Source: Pseudomonas fragi (GTDB lineage: Bacteria > Pseudomonadota > Gammaproteobacteria > Pseudomonadales > Pseudomonadaceae). From it: a DNA stretch of 64,000 bases. The DNA lies in the NCBI RefSeq assembly GCF_025426255.1, contig NZ_CP104861.1:4154001-4218000 (forward strand), in the 5' to 3' direction. The notes beneath the pieces were generated by a model. It made no database searches and had not been told where the DNA came from. It saw only the letters and a program-made list of their open reading frames with translations. This document shows, one piece after another, positions 25,567-34,517 of the stretch; position 1 is the first letter of the stretch, and every line of letters starts with the position of its first letter. Both the position numbers and the translations under genes were made by a program.

Positions 25567-26943
25567 TTACATTTTTGGCATGCCGCCGCCGGGCATCATC
25601 GAGCCCATGCCGCGCATCATTTTGGCCATCCCACCTTTGGTGGAGAACTTTTTCATCATCTTTTGCATCTGCTTGTGCTGCTTGATCAAGCGGCCGATGT
25701 CCTGCACCTGAGTGCCGGAACCCATGGCAATCCGGCGTTTGCGCGAACCGCTGATCAGATCAGGGTCGCGGCGCTCGGCCGGGGTCATGGAGTTGATGAT
25801 GGCTTCCATTTGCTTGAACTGCTTCTCTGCCGCGCCCTGGGCATTGCCCATTTGCGCCAGATTGACGCCACCCATGTTCGGCAGCTTGTCCATGAGACCG
25901 CCAAGGCCGCCCATGTTCTTCATCTGTTGCAGTTGGTCGCGGAAGTCTTCGAGGTCGAAGCCTTTGCCTTTTTTAAGCTTTTTAGCCAGCTTGTCGGCTT
26001 TGTCTTTATCGAGGGTCTGCTCGGCCTGCTCGATCAGGCTGAGCACGTCGCCCATGCCCAGGATGCGTGAGGCAATACGATCCGGGTGGAAAGGCTCAAG
26101 AGCATCGCTCTTCTCGCCCATACCGATGAACTTGATCGGCTTGCCAGTGATTGCACGCACGGACAACGCGGCACCACCACGGGCATCACCGTCGACCTTG
26201 GTCAGGATCACACCGGTCAGCGGCAACGCGTCGCCAAAGGCCTTGGCCGTGTTGGCGGCATCCTGGCCGGTCATGGCGTCGACCACAAACAGGGTTTCCG
26301 CAGGCTTGACCGCCGCGTGCAACTCCTGAATCTCGGCCATCATCTCGGCGTCGATATGCAGACGACCCGCAGTATCGAGAATCACCACGTCGATAAACTT
26401 CAGCTTGGCTTCAGCAATGGCTGCGCGAGCGATGTCTACCGGCTTTTGGCTGATATCGGACGGGAAGAACGTAACGCCCACTTCAGCAGCCAGGGTTTCC
26501 AGCTGCTTGATCGCGGCCGGACGATAAACGTCAGCCGAAACCACCATTACGGTTTTCTTTTTGCGCTCTTTAAGGAAGCGCGCCAGCTTGCCGGCGGTGG
26601 TGGTTTTACCCGCACCCTGCAAACCGGCCATCAATACAACGGCAGGCGGCGTGACATTGAGGACCAGATCCTCGTTGGCAGCGCCCATCAGGCTTTCAAG
26701 CTCAGCCTGCACAATCTTCACAAACGCTTGGCCAGGCGTCAGGCTGCGCGACACTTCTGTGCCCACAGCGCGCTCTTTGACCGCGTTGACGAAGTCTTTG
26801 ACTACCGGCAAAGCCACGTCGGCTTCCAGCAACGCCATGCGCACTTCACGCAGGGTGTCTTTGATATTGTCCTCGGTCAGCTTGGCCTTGCCGGTGACAT
26901 GGCGCAGCGTCTGCGAGAGACGATCGGTTAAATTTTCAAACAT
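25567..26943 (-). CDS. ffh: Ffh, signal recognition particle protein (SRP54)
   Basis: 458 aa from the ATG at 26943 (MFENLTDRLSQTLRHVTG). N domain ~1-88; GTPase G domain with GLQGAGKTTTAGKLARFL, VILDTAGRLHID and LTKVDGDARGGAALS; Met-rich M domain from ~300 (MKNMGGLGGLMDKLPNMGG, C-terminal MMRGMGSMMPGGGMPKM). With 4.5S RNA it delivers nascent membrane proteins to FtsY. It is divergent from the CcsA-like gene at 27152. Confidence 0.98.
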   Translation of the reverse strand: MFENLTDRLSQTLRHVTGKAKLTEDNIKDTLREVRMALLEADVALPVVKDFVNAVKERAVGTEVSRSLTPGQAFVKIVQAELESLMGAANEDLVLNVTPPAVVLMAGLQGAGKTTTAGKLARFLKERKKKTVMVVSADVYRPAAIKQLETLAAEVGVTFFPSDISQKPVDIARAAIAEAKLKFIDVVILDTAGRLHIDAEMMAEIQELHAAVKPAETLFVVDAMTGQDAANTAKAFGDALPLTGVILTKVDGDARGGAALSVRAITGKPIKFIGMGEKSDALEPFHPDRIASRILGMGDVLSLIEQAEQTLDKDKADKLAKKLKKGKGFDLEDFRDQLQQMKNMGGLGGLMDKLPNMGGVNLAQMGNAQGAAEKQFKQMEAIINSMTPAERRDPDLISGSRKRRIAMGSGTQVQDIGRLIKQHKQMQKMMKKFSTKGGMAKMMRGMGSMMPGGGMPKM

Positions 26944-27151
26944 GCGCGATCCTTTCAGGCCCAAAGTAGACCGGGGTTATTGCGGCCCAGCCCGTGTAAA
27001 ACTGATGCTCGGCGAGCCTGCGGCGTGGGCAGGTCGCGGATTATAGCGAAGACTGGCCGTGTCCGACACCTTGCCGTCGGCTTATGTGGTCTTTCGTGCA
27101 TGGGCGGTTGTATGCCAAACTCAGCCCTTTCGGGCTTGCCTAACAGGATTT

Positions 27152-27964
27152 ATGCTCCCCTTGTCACCCAGCTTGCTACCCAGCCTCGCCGCCGCCTGCT
27201 TGTACGCCGCTGCGACCTTCTATCAAGGCACTTGCCTGCGCCAGGGCGCCAAGGCAAACAAACGCCTGTTGGTGACGCTCGGCATTCTTGCCGTCCTCGC
27301 CCACGCTACCAGCCTGTTTACCCACCTGATGACCCCGGCGGGTCTGGAACTGGACTTCTTCAGTGCTGCCAGCCTGATTGCCGTGGCCGTCATCACGGTG
27401 ACGCTGGTTGCCTGCGCACGGATACCGGTTGAAAACCTCCTGCTGCTTTTATATCCGCTGGGCATGTTGACGGTACTGCTGTCCGAGTTCGCCCCGCCAG
27501 GCACGGTCCAGGTTATTAATGAAGAGCCCGGCATCCTGGCGCATATCCTGCTGTCGATCCTGGCCTATGGCATGTTCACCATTGCGGTGTTCCAGGCGTT
27601 GCTGCTGTCGTTGCAAAACTATCAGCTCAAGCACAAACACCCCAAAGGCCTGATCAAGAACTTTCCGCCACTGCAGACCATGGAAAGCCTGCTGTTCGGC
27701 TTCCTGTGGGCTGGCTGGTCACTGCTCTCGCTGTCGCTGATCTCCGGCTGGCTGTTCCTGGGCAATCTGTTCGCCCAACATCTGGTGCACAAAACCTTGC
27801 TGGCCTGCCTGGCATGGATCGTATTCAGCGTACTGCTGTGGGGTCGCTACCACCTCGGCTGGCGCGGCCACAAAGCCATCCGCTGGACGTTTGCCGGGTT
27901 TTGCCTGCTGATGCTCGCCTACTTTGGCAGCAAGCTGGTTCGTGAATACATTCTGCATATCTGA
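27152..27964 (+). CDS. CcsA-like inner-membrane protein (cytochrome c assembly/YpjD family)
   Basis: 270 aa from the ATG at 27152 (AGGA close upstream). Around eight TM segments; the conserved cytochrome-assembly stretch is visible in PGILAHILLSILAYGMFTIA and LLFGFLWAGWSLLSLSLISGW, with His at LHPG-like positions (HILLS, HLVHKT). Members near ffh in gamma-proteobacteria are uncharacterised relatives of CcsA/CcmC haem-handling proteins; a haem role is inference. It is followed 12 nt later by the CorC-like gene, probably in one operon. Confidence 0.82.
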   Translation: MLPLSPSLLPSLAAACLYAAATFYQGTCLRQGAKANKRLLVTLGILAVLAHATSLFTHLMTPAGLELDFFSAASLIAVAVITVTLVACARIPVENLLLLLYPLGMLTVLLSEFAPPGTVQVINEEPGILAHILLSILAYGMFTIAVFQALLLSLQNYQLKHKHPKGLIKNFPPLQTMESLLFGFLWAGWSLLSLSLISGWLFLGNLFAQHLVHKTLLACLAWIVFSVLLWGRYHLGWRGHKAIRWTFAGFCLLMLAYFGSKLVREYILHI

Positions 27965-27976
27965 CGGGCGATAATT

Positions 27977-28855
27977 ATGGATAGCTTGCCCCCCGGGCCG
28001 ATTCTCGCAGTCTCGGCGCTGTTGATCGCAGGAGTCGGGATACTTGCCGGCTATTTTCTCGGCAAAAGTGGCTCAGCGGCCCGCCGCGCAGAAGCCCTGC
28101 AACCGCAAGACGAAGATCCCCAGCAACACGGCGAGCAACCCAACAGCCGCCCGCACCTGCTCTCCAGCATCCATGCGCTGGACAACATCACGGTCAATGA
28201 CATCCTGATCCCGCGCAGCGAAGTCGAGGGCCTCAATCTCGACGATCCGATCGAAGAGCTTATAGAGCAATTGCGCAGCACCGAGCGCACGCGCCTGCCG
28301 GTGTTTCATAACGACATCAATCAAGTCGAAGCCATCCTCAACACCCGTCATATCCAGCATATGCTGCCCGACGCCAGCCTGACCAAAGAGGCAATACTGG
28401 CGGTCTGTCACGAACCGTACTTCATCCCCGAAAGCACCCCACTGCAACTGCAACTGCTGAACTTCCACAAGCAGCAGCGCCGCCTGGGCGTAGTGGTCGA
28501 TGAGTACGGCGAGGTGCTCGGCATCGTCACCCTTGAAGACATTCTCGAAGAGATCGTCGGCGAGTTCGAGGACGAGCAAGACGTCAGCAACCCGCATATC
28601 GACCCCCTGCCCGACGGCCGTTATGTGATCGATGGCGCCGCCTCCATCCGCGAACTGAACAAGGCACTGGGCTGGCACCTGCCGTGCGACGGCCCAAAAA
28701 CCCTCAACGGGCTTGTTACAGAAGCGCTGGAAACCATCCCGGAAACCACGGTATGCCTGAAAATCGGCGGTTATCGCCTGGAGATCCTCCAGACCGAAGA
28801 TAACCGTGTCAGCCGTGTGCTTATCTGGCACAACAGCGTCAAACCCGCGGTTTAA
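27977..28855 (+). CDS. CorC/HlyC-family protein with CBS pair and one TM segment
   Basis: 292 aa. Residues ~8-29 form one TM helix (ILAVSALLIAGVGILAGYFL), then a charged Gln-rich linker (~35-60), a CBS pair (~70-190; VNDILIPRSEVEGLNLDD, LGVVVDEYGEVLGIVTLED) and a C-terminal CorC_HlyC domain (~205-290; YVIDGAASIRELNKALGW). Full YfjD/TlyC-type relatives carry a ~180-aa DUF21 (CNNM) membrane domain before the CBS pair, absent here. The family is linked to Mg2+/Co2+ efflux, possibly regulated by adenine nucleotides. With one TM it cannot be a transporter alone. Confidence 0.82.
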   Translation: MDSLPPGPILAVSALLIAGVGILAGYFLGKSGSAARRAEALQPQDEDPQQHGEQPNSRPHLLSSIHALDNITVNDILIPRSEVEGLNLDDPIEELIEQLRSTERTRLPVFHNDINQVEAILNTRHIQHMLPDASLTKEAILAVCHEPYFIPESTPLQLQLLNFHKQQRRLGVVVDEYGEVLGIVTLEDILEEIVGEFEDEQDVSNPHIDPLPDGRYVIDGAASIRELNKALGWHLPCDGPKTLNGLVTEALETIPETTVCLKIGGYRLEILQTEDNRVSRVLIWHNSVKPAV

Positions 28856-29013
28856 TCGCCGCGCAAGGCCTTGTTACATTTTGCAAGGCCTCCCTATAAT
28901 CATTGCGCCTACACCCCAGCCCTTCGGGCTAAACGACCATAAAAAACGCTCTGCCATATCCGCCGAAATAGCTGATAACGGTAAACGAGCTCATAACTGT
29001 CAGGGATATGCGT

Positions 29014-30330
29014 ATGACCTCCAGTACTACTTACAGCGAAGCCTCGCCCGACAAGCCGGTCAACTCCGCAACCCGGGTTGCCACGGCCAGTTTTATCGGT
29101 ACGGCGATCGAATTCTACGACTTCTATGTCTACGCCACCGCAGCGGCACTGGTCATCGGCCCGGTATTTTTCCCGCAGACTTCCGGTACAGCGCAAATGC
29201 TGTCGGCGTTTCTGACCTTTGGTATCGCCTTTCTCGCCCGCCCGCTGGGCTCATTCCTGTTTGGCCATTTCGGTGACCGGGTTGGGCGCAAATCCACTCT
29301 GGTCGCTTCCCTACTGTTGATGGGCGTGTGTACCACGCTGATCGGCGTACTGCCGGGCTACGCCACGATTGGCGCCTGGGCTCCGATCCTGCTGTGCGTA
29401 CTGCGCTTCGGCCAAGGGTTGGGGCTGGGTGGCGAATGGGGCGGGGCCGCACTGCTGGCTACCGAAAACGCCCCCAAGGGCAAGCGCGCCTGGTATGGCA
29501 TGTTCCCGCAACTGGGGCCTTCGATCGGCTTTCTGGCGGCCAACGGCCTGTTCCTGATTCTGGCCATGAACCTGAACGATGAGCAGTTCCGCTCATGGGG
29601 CTGGCGCATTCCTTTCCTGCTGAGCGCCGCGCTGGTGATGGTCGGGCTGTATGTGCGCCTGAAGCTGGAAGAAACCCCGGTGTTTGCCAAGGCCGTGGCA
29701 CAACACGAGCGGGTGAAAATGCCCATCGTCGAACTCTTCAGCCAGTACTGGGCACCGATGCTGCTGGGCGCCGCCTCGATGGTGGTGTGCTATGCACTGT
29801 TCTATATCTCGACAGTATTTTCGCTGAGCTATGGCGTCTCCACCCTGGGCTATACCCGCGAAACCTTCCTCGGCCTGCTGTGTTTTGCCGTGCTCTTCAT
29901 GGCTGCCGCCACGCCTTTGTCGGCCTGGGCAAGCGACCGTTATGGGCGCAAGCCGGTGCTGATTGTCGGCGGCGTGCTGGCGATCCTGTCCGGTTTCCTG
30001 ATGGAACCTCTGCTCACCCAGGGTTCGACCTGGGGCGTGGCGCTGTTTCTGTGTATCGAACTGTTTTTGATGGGTGTGACCTTTGCCCCGATGGGCGCTC
30101 TGCTGCCTGAGCTGTTTCCGACCCGCGTGCGCTACACCGGCGCGTCAGCCGCGTACAACCTGGGCGGAATTGTCGGCGCGTCGGCGGCCCCGTTCTTTGC
30201 CCAGAAGCTGGTGAGCATGGGCGGTTTGAGTTGGGTTGGCGGGTATGTTTCGGGCGCAGCCGTGCTCAGCCTGATCGCTGTGCTGTGCCTGAAAGAAACG
30301 AAAGAGGCTGACCTGAACAAGGTGGCCTGA
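29014..30330 (+). CDS. MFS transporter, metabolite:H+ symporter (MHS) family
   Basis: 438 aa from the ATG at 29014; an ATG at 29008 lies only 2 nt from AGGG, the later one 8 nt away. Twelve TM segments, MHS signatures ATASFIGTAIEFYDFYVYAT, RPLGSFLFGHFGDRVGRKS, GLGLGGEWGGAALLATENAP and LLPELFPTRVRYTGASAAYN. MHS members import organic acids, betaine or proline with protons; the substrate is unknown and no catabolic genes lie next to it. It ends at a REP hairpin. Confidence 0.9.
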   Translation: MTSSTTYSEASPDKPVNSATRVATASFIGTAIEFYDFYVYATAAALVIGPVFFPQTSGTAQMLSAFLTFGIAFLARPLGSFLFGHFGDRVGRKSTLVASLLLMGVCTTLIGVLPGYATIGAWAPILLCVLRFGQGLGLGGEWGGAALLATENAPKGKRAWYGMFPQLGPSIGFLAANGLFLILAMNLNDEQFRSWGWRIPFLLSAALVMVGLYVRLKLEETPVFAKAVAQHERVKMPIVELFSQYWAPMLLGAASMVVCYALFYISTVFSLSYGVSTLGYTRETFLGLLCFAVLFMAAATPLSAWASDRYGRKPVLIVGGVLAILSGFLMEPLLTQGSTWGVALFLCIELFLMGVTFAPMGALLPELFPTRVRYTGASAAYNLGGIVGASAAPFFAQKLVSMGGLSWVGGYVSGAAVLSLIAVLCLKETKEADLNKVA

Positions 30331-30344
30331 AGCAACACTCAACC

Positions 30345-30431
30345 TGTGGGAGCGGGCTTGCTCGCGATTCGGACAACTCGGAACATCGGATGAACCGAGG
30401 CGCTGCAATCGCGAGCAAGCCCGCTCCCACA
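30345..30431. repeat. REP element (type A), 25-bp perfect arms
   Basis: TGTGGGAGCGGGCTTGCTCG... at 30345-30369 is perfectly inverted at 30407-30431. The GTGGGAGCGGGCTTGCTCGC core is the common Pseudomonas REP signature. It sits between the convergent MFS transporter and purT genes and may also serve as a bidirectional terminator. Confidence 0.9.
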
Positions 30432-30437
30432 AGTTTT

Positions 30438-31619
30438 TTACAGTTCTACAACTACGGCTTTGGCAGAACGGGTCGCTTTGGCCCGTGCAGCCTCAATCGA
30501 CTCATCCCGCGCCAGCGCCACGCCCATGCGGCGCTGGCCGTTGACTTCTGGCTTGCCAAACAGACGCAAGGCCGTGTCCGGCTCGCTCAGAGCCGCGCCC
30601 AGGTTGGCGAATGCGGTCTGAGTCGATTGCCCCTCAACCAGAATCACCGCCGAAGCCGAAGGCCCGAACTGACGGATCAACGGGATCGGCAAGCCCAGAA
30701 TCGCCCGCGCATGCAGCGCGAATTGCGACAGGTCCTGAGAAATCAAAGTCACCAGACCGGTATCGTGCGGGCGCGGCGAAACTTCGCTGAACCACACCTG
30801 ATCGCCCTTGATAAACAACTCAACGCCAAACAGACCACGACCACCCAACGCCTCGGTAACGGCCCTGGCCACACGCTCGGACTCGGCCAGAGCAACCGGG
30901 CTCATGGCCTGCGGCTGCCAGGATTCCTGATAGTCGCCCTTCTCCTGACGGTGACCGACCGGAGCACAGAAGGTGGTGCCACCGATATGGCGCACGGTCA
31001 GCAGAGTGATTTCGTAGTCGAAGTCGATAAAGCCTTCAACGATGACCCGGCCTTTACCCGCACGGCCGCCTTCTTGCGCGTAGTCCCAGGCAGCCTTTAC
31101 ATCGTCAGCGCTGCGCAGCAGGCTCTGGCCTTTGCCCGACGAACTCATTACCGGCTTGACCACACACGGAAAACCCAAATCCAGCACGGCTGCGCTGTAG
31201 TCTTCGAAGGTATCGGCAAAATGGTACGGCGAGGTCGGCAGATCCAGCTCTTCTGCCGCCAGACGACGGATGCCTTCGCGGTTCATGGTCAGCGAAGTGG
31301 CACGGGCGGTTGGAATGACGGTGAAACCTTCAGCTTCCAGTTCGACCAGGGTCGCGGTGGCGATGGCTTCGATTTCCGGAACGATAAAGTGTGGTTTTTC
31401 TGCTTCGATCACGGCACGCAAGGCGGCGCCGTCGAGCATATTGATCACGTGGCTGCGATGGGCAACCTGCATGGCGGGTGCATTGGCATAGCGATCGACA
31501 GCGATCACTTCGACCCCCAGACGCTGCAATTCGATGACAACTTCTTTGCCCAGCTCACCGCAGCCACACAGCAATACGCGGGTCGCGGTCGGCGACAGTG
31601 GAGTTCCGATACGGGTCAT
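30438..31619 (-). CDS. purT: Formate-dependent GAR transformylase (PurT)
   Basis: 393 aa, ATP-grasp family. N-terminal VLLCGCGELGKEVVIELQRL, ATP-grasp region FPCVVKPVMSSSGKGQSLLR, metal site GLFGVELFIKGDQVWFSEVS-PRPHDTGLVT. It uses formate and ATP to formylate glycinamide ribonucleotide, the folate-independent route for step 3 of purine synthesis. Length matches E. coli PurT. Monocistronic by position. Confidence 0.97.
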   Translation of the reverse strand: MTRIGTPLSPTATRVLLCGCGELGKEVVIELQRLGVEVIAVDRYANAPAMQVAHRSHVINMLDGAALRAVIEAEKPHFIVPEIEAIATATLVELEAEGFTVIPTARATSLTMNREGIRRLAAEELDLPTSPYHFADTFEDYSAAVLDLGFPCVVKPVMSSSGKGQSLLRSADDVKAAWDYAQEGGRAGKGRVIVEGFIDFDYEITLLTVRHIGGTTFCAPVGHRQEKGDYQESWQPQAMSPVALAESERVARAVTEALGGRGLFGVELFIKGDQVWFSEVSPRPHDTGLVTLISQDLSQFALHARAILGLPIPLIRQFGPSASAVILVEGQSTQTAFANLGAALSEPDTALRLFGKPEVNGQRRMGVALARDESIEAARAKATRSAKAVVVEL

Positions 31620-31704
31620 TTCAGGTCCTCAAGGAAACAAATCATCGAAGGCGCGCGCAAAGCTTGCGCCTGCAGGGGGATACAAAGGCCAGTATTTTAC
31701 ATGA

Positions 31705-32166
31705 CTAAACGGCGGCTTTACGCAAACGCCAGGCCATTGCCAGCCATACACAGGTGACACCGGCGAATTTCGACGCCATGGCGGTAATGATCACGCCAGG
31801 AGTAAACGCATCGATCATGCCGAAGAAAATAAAGGTATCAATCGGGATACTCAGCGCAGAGCTGATCCACAAGCGGTCGTGCAAGGGCCGCTTGGTGATG
31901 CTGAACACCAGCCAGTCGATACATTCGGAGACGGCGAACGCTGTGGCGCTGGCCAGGGCAATCGAAGGGTCGGAGGTGATGTACGACAGCACCAGCGCCG
32001 CCAGCATGGCCAACAGGGCGCCGTGGCCGAAGCGGGTTTGCACCATATCGCGCAACACAAACACCAGCCCGCCCCAGGCTGACCAGATGATGTCCAGATG
32101 CGGCGCCGTGGAAAACGCGAAGTTGATCAGCACAACGCTGGCGATATAAGCGACAAGAAACAGCAT
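31705..32166 (-). CDS. VUT-family (YhhQ-related) small membrane protein
   Basis: 153 aa from the ATG at 32166; a GTG at 32181 is possible, but neither start has an ideal Shine-Dalgarno (GAGG is 14 nt from the ATG). About five TM segments. It resembles queuosine-precursor transporters of the VUT/YhhQ family (ATAFAVSECIDWLVFSITKR, ISSALSIPIDTFIFFGMID), but it is shorter than the ~220-aa YhhQ. A precursor-transport role is inference. Confidence 0.75.
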   Translation of the reverse strand: MLFLVAYIASVVLINFAFSTAPHLDIIWSAWGGLVFVLRDMVQTRFGHGALLAMLAALVLSYITSDPSIALASATAFAVSECIDWLVFSITKRPLHDRLWISSALSIPIDTFIFFGMIDAFTPGVIITAMASKFAGVTCVWLAMAWRLRKAAV

Positions 32167-32224
32167 AGTAGCGGGCGACACCTCTAGAGAAGGCGCACAG
32201 GGTACTTGAGTCGGTCAGGATTTT

Positions 32225-32316
32225 GTAGCCGCTGCCGCAGGCTGCGATAAGGCCCGAAGGGCCTTAAAGGGGCGGCTGCGCAGCTCATCGCAGCCTCGTA
32301 CCTCGTCAGCGACTAC
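32225..32316. repeat. REP-type inverted repeat (type B), imperfect
   Basis: GTAGCCGCTGCCGCAGGCTGCGAT (32225-32248) has an imperfect inverted partner ending GTCAGCGACTAC (32287-32316, with CATCGCAGCCT inside). A second dyad, AAGGCCCGAAGGGCCTT, sits in between. It fills the gap between the VUT-family gene and the DUF1289 gene, with its end 3 nt from the DUF1289 stop. Confidence 0.7.
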
Positions 32317-32319
32317 AGG

Positions 32320-32523
32320 TTAGCGCCCCAACATCCACACCACACCACTGGATTTGGCCCGCTCATGACATAGCGCTAACACCTCACGGCGCTCGGGGTT
32401 AGTCATGCGGCTCCATCGGGTAATTTCTGCCACGGTACGCTGGCAGCCGCTGCACACATCATCATCGTCCAGTGCGCAAATATTCACGCAGGGTGAGGCG
32501 ACCGGGCGCTCGGTATCACTCAT
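32320..32523 (-). CDS. DUF1289 small cysteine-rich protein
   Basis: A 67-aa protein with SPCVNICALDDDDVCSGCQRT, the four-Cys pattern typical of DUF1289 (YdhL-like) proteins, followed by EITRWSRMTNPERREVL. The Cys may bind a metal or an iron-sulfur centre; function unknown. Its ATG overlaps the stop of the gamma-carbonic anhydrase gene by 4 nt, so the two are cotranslated. Confidence 0.9.
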   Translation of the reverse strand: MSDTERPVASPCVNICALDDDDVCSGCQRTVAEITRWSRMTNPERREVLALCHERAKSSGVVWMLGR

Positions 32524-33044
32524 TGCTCTTGCACCTTCAGATCACGCGCATAACGCTGGCCGTTTTTCACATAGTGAGCCGCGCTGGCCTCCAGCAGTTT
32601 TTTCTGCTCCTCGGTCAGGTCGCGGACCACCTTGCCCGGCGATCCCATGACTAGCGAACCGTCCGGAATCTCCTTGCCCTCGCCGATCAGCGAGTTGGCG
32701 CCAATGATGCAGTGCTTGCCGATTTTGGCGCCATTGAGGATCACCGCATTGATCCCGATCAGGCTGTAATCGCCCACCGTGCAGCCATGCAGCATGGCGT
32801 TATGACCAATGGTCACACCCGTACCCAACGTCAGCGGATAGCCCATGTCGGTATGCATCACCGCGCCATCTTGCACGTTGCTGTGCCTGCCAATCAGGAT
32901 CAACTCGTTATCACCGCGCAACACAGCGTTAAACCAGACGCTGGCACCCTCCTCCAGGCGCACCTTGCCGATCAGGGTGGCATTGGGAGCAGTCCAGCTG
33001 TCGGGATGGGTTTCGACGAGCGAGTCGCCCAGACGGTATTTCAT
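32520..33044 (-). CDS. Gamma-carbonic anhydrase family protein (left-handed beta-helix)
   Basis: 174 aa made of hexapeptide repeats (VRLEEGASVWFNAVLRGDNE, IGRHSNVQDGAVMHTDMG, VTIGHNAMLHGCTVGDYS, IGINAVILNGAKIGKHCIIG). His residues in HTDMG, GHNAMLHGC fit the trimeric metal site. The family includes YrdA and PaaY; carbonic anhydrase or thioesterase activity has been reported for only some, so the reaction is uncertain. It forms a two-gene unit with the DUF1289 gene. Confidence 0.9.
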   Translation of the reverse strand: MKYRLGDSLVETHPDSWTAPNATLIGKVRLEEGASVWFNAVLRGDNELILIGRHSNVQDGAVMHTDMGYPLTLGTGVTIGHNAMLHGCTVGDYSLIGINAVILNGAKIGKHCIIGANSLIGEGKEIPDGSLVMGSPGKVVRDLTEEQKKLLEASAAHYVKNGQRYARDLKVQEQ

Positions 33045-33175
33045 GGGATGTCCTCAAGGCAGGCGTGGCCGTCTGCTGACGGCTCTAGGGTCTGTATGAA
33101 ATGTTTTCGAGTGAAGGTTAGGCGAGCCTGTTTTCAACGCAGCATAACCGAGCGCAGATATATTTCGTACAGAGC

Positions 33176-33778
33176 CTAAATTGGAATGGAACGTTCAGGC
33201 GGGGTATGCAGGTTGATATTGACGTCGTCGTAGAGCAGGTTCATCAGCTCAACAATCATGATTGCCGTGAGCCCCCAGATTTTATAGACGCCAAAACGGT
33301 AGCTCGGCACATACCAGCTGCGCCCTTGGTAATCGATGCGATGGGTGTGCTCACGCGGGTCCTGACGAAAGAACTCCAGCGGCACACTGAACACGGCGGC
33401 GATTTCGGCATCGTTGGCCAGATACTCAACGTAATCCGGCACCAGACCGACGTATGGTGTCACCCGAATACCGTGCAATGAGATCAAGGGACTGAGCGGA
33501 CCGATAATTTCGACCAGCCCCGGCGGCAAGCCGATTTCTTCTTCGGCTTCACGCAGAGCGGTAAATACCAGGTCCGGGTCTTCGGGATCGCGGCGCCCTC
33601 CGGGGAAAGCCACTTCACCGCCGTGGGTCGACAACCCGCTGGCGCGCAGGGTCAGAATCAGTTCGGGCTCAGCACTGCGTGTCACCGGCAACAGCACTGC
33701 CGCCTCCGGGAAGTTGCGTTCTGTTTCCAGCGTGCGGGGGGTGTAGCGGCTCACACGGCCAAGCAGCTCGTCCAGCAT
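33176..33778 (-). CDS. CoA pyrophosphatase-type Nudix hydrolase (NudL-like)
   Basis: 200 aa. The UPF0035/NudL pattern precedes the Nudix box: AAVLLPVTRSAEPELILTLR, STHGGEVAFPGGRRDPEDPD, then ALREAEEEIGL. It would cleave CoA to 3',5'-ADP and 4'-phosphopantetheine. It starts 147 nt from the divergent zinc-ribbon Nudix gene. A 131-nt gap separates its stop from the carbonic anhydrase gene; nothing was recognised there. Confidence 0.88.
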   Translation of the reverse strand: MLDELLGRVSRYTPRTLETERNFPEAAVLLPVTRSAEPELILTLRASGLSTHGGEVAFPGGRRDPEDPDLVFTALREAEEEIGLPPGLVEIIGPLSPLISLHGIRVTPYVGLVPDYVEYLANDAEIAAVFSVPLEFFRQDPREHTHRIDYQGRSWYVPSYRFGVYKIWGLTAIMIVELMNLLYDDVNINLHTPPERSIPI

Positions 33779-33924
33779 AGGTCATCTCGATCCGTCACTT
33801 ATCGGGCATCATGCACCAAATTGCCCGGGGCACCCAAGCACCGCAGTGTCGCAGCCCGTAATGCTGCACTTGCCGCGACCCCGTCTAACCCCCCAAGATA
33901 GGCGCAGTACCCAGAGACCACAGC

Positions 33925-34482
33925 ATGAAATTTTGCAACCTGTGCGGCCACTCCGTCAGCCAACATATCCCGCAAGGCGATTCGCGCCTGCGTTATGTCT
34001 GCGACCACTGCAACACTGTCCACTATCAAAACCCCAATATCGTTGCCGGTTGCCTGCCCACCTGGGGCACACAAGTGCTGCTGTGCCGGCGCGCCATTGA
34101 ACCGCGCAAGGGTTACTGGACCCTGCCCGCAGGGTTTATGGAAAACGGTGAAACGGTAGAAAACGCAGCCCGACGCGAAACCCTCGAAGAAGCCTGTGCC
34201 ATCGTTGAAAACCTGAATATCTACACCCTGATCGATGTGCCGCACATTAATCAGGTGCATATTTTCTATCGCGCCGAGCTGCAAAGCCTCGACTTTGCAG
34301 CAGGCGAAGAAAGCCTTGAGGTCCGGCTGTTTGAAGAAGCAGACATCCCTTGGTCAGAGCTGGCTTTTCGCACGGTCAGCCGTACCTTAGAATGCTTTTT
34401 CGCTGACCGCCCTGGTGCCACCTACCCTGTGCGCAGCGAGGCTGTAGCGCCTTTGGCCAGCCTTGATAAACCCCAACAATAA
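33925..34482 (+). CDS. Zinc-ribbon Nudix hydrolase
   Basis: 185 aa. An N-terminal zinc ribbon (CNLC at 4-7, CDHC at 26-29) precedes a Nudix domain with PAGFMENGETVENAARRETLEEACA. The layout resembles NADH pyrophosphatase (NudC) but is shorter, and the substrate is unknown. Its stop is followed by the L,D-transpeptidase gene 35 nt later, in the same direction. Confidence 0.87.
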   Translation: MKFCNLCGHSVSQHIPQGDSRLRYVCDHCNTVHYQNPNIVAGCLPTWGTQVLLCRRAIEPRKGYWTLPAGFMENGETVENAARRETLEEACAIVENLNIYTLIDVPHINQVHIFYRAELQSLDFAAGEESLEVRLFEEADIPWSELAFRTVSRTLECFFADRPGATYPVRSEAVAPLASLDKPQQ

Positions 34483-34517
34483 TGCTGTTTGCCTTGTACC
34501 TCAGGAATATCCCTCTA

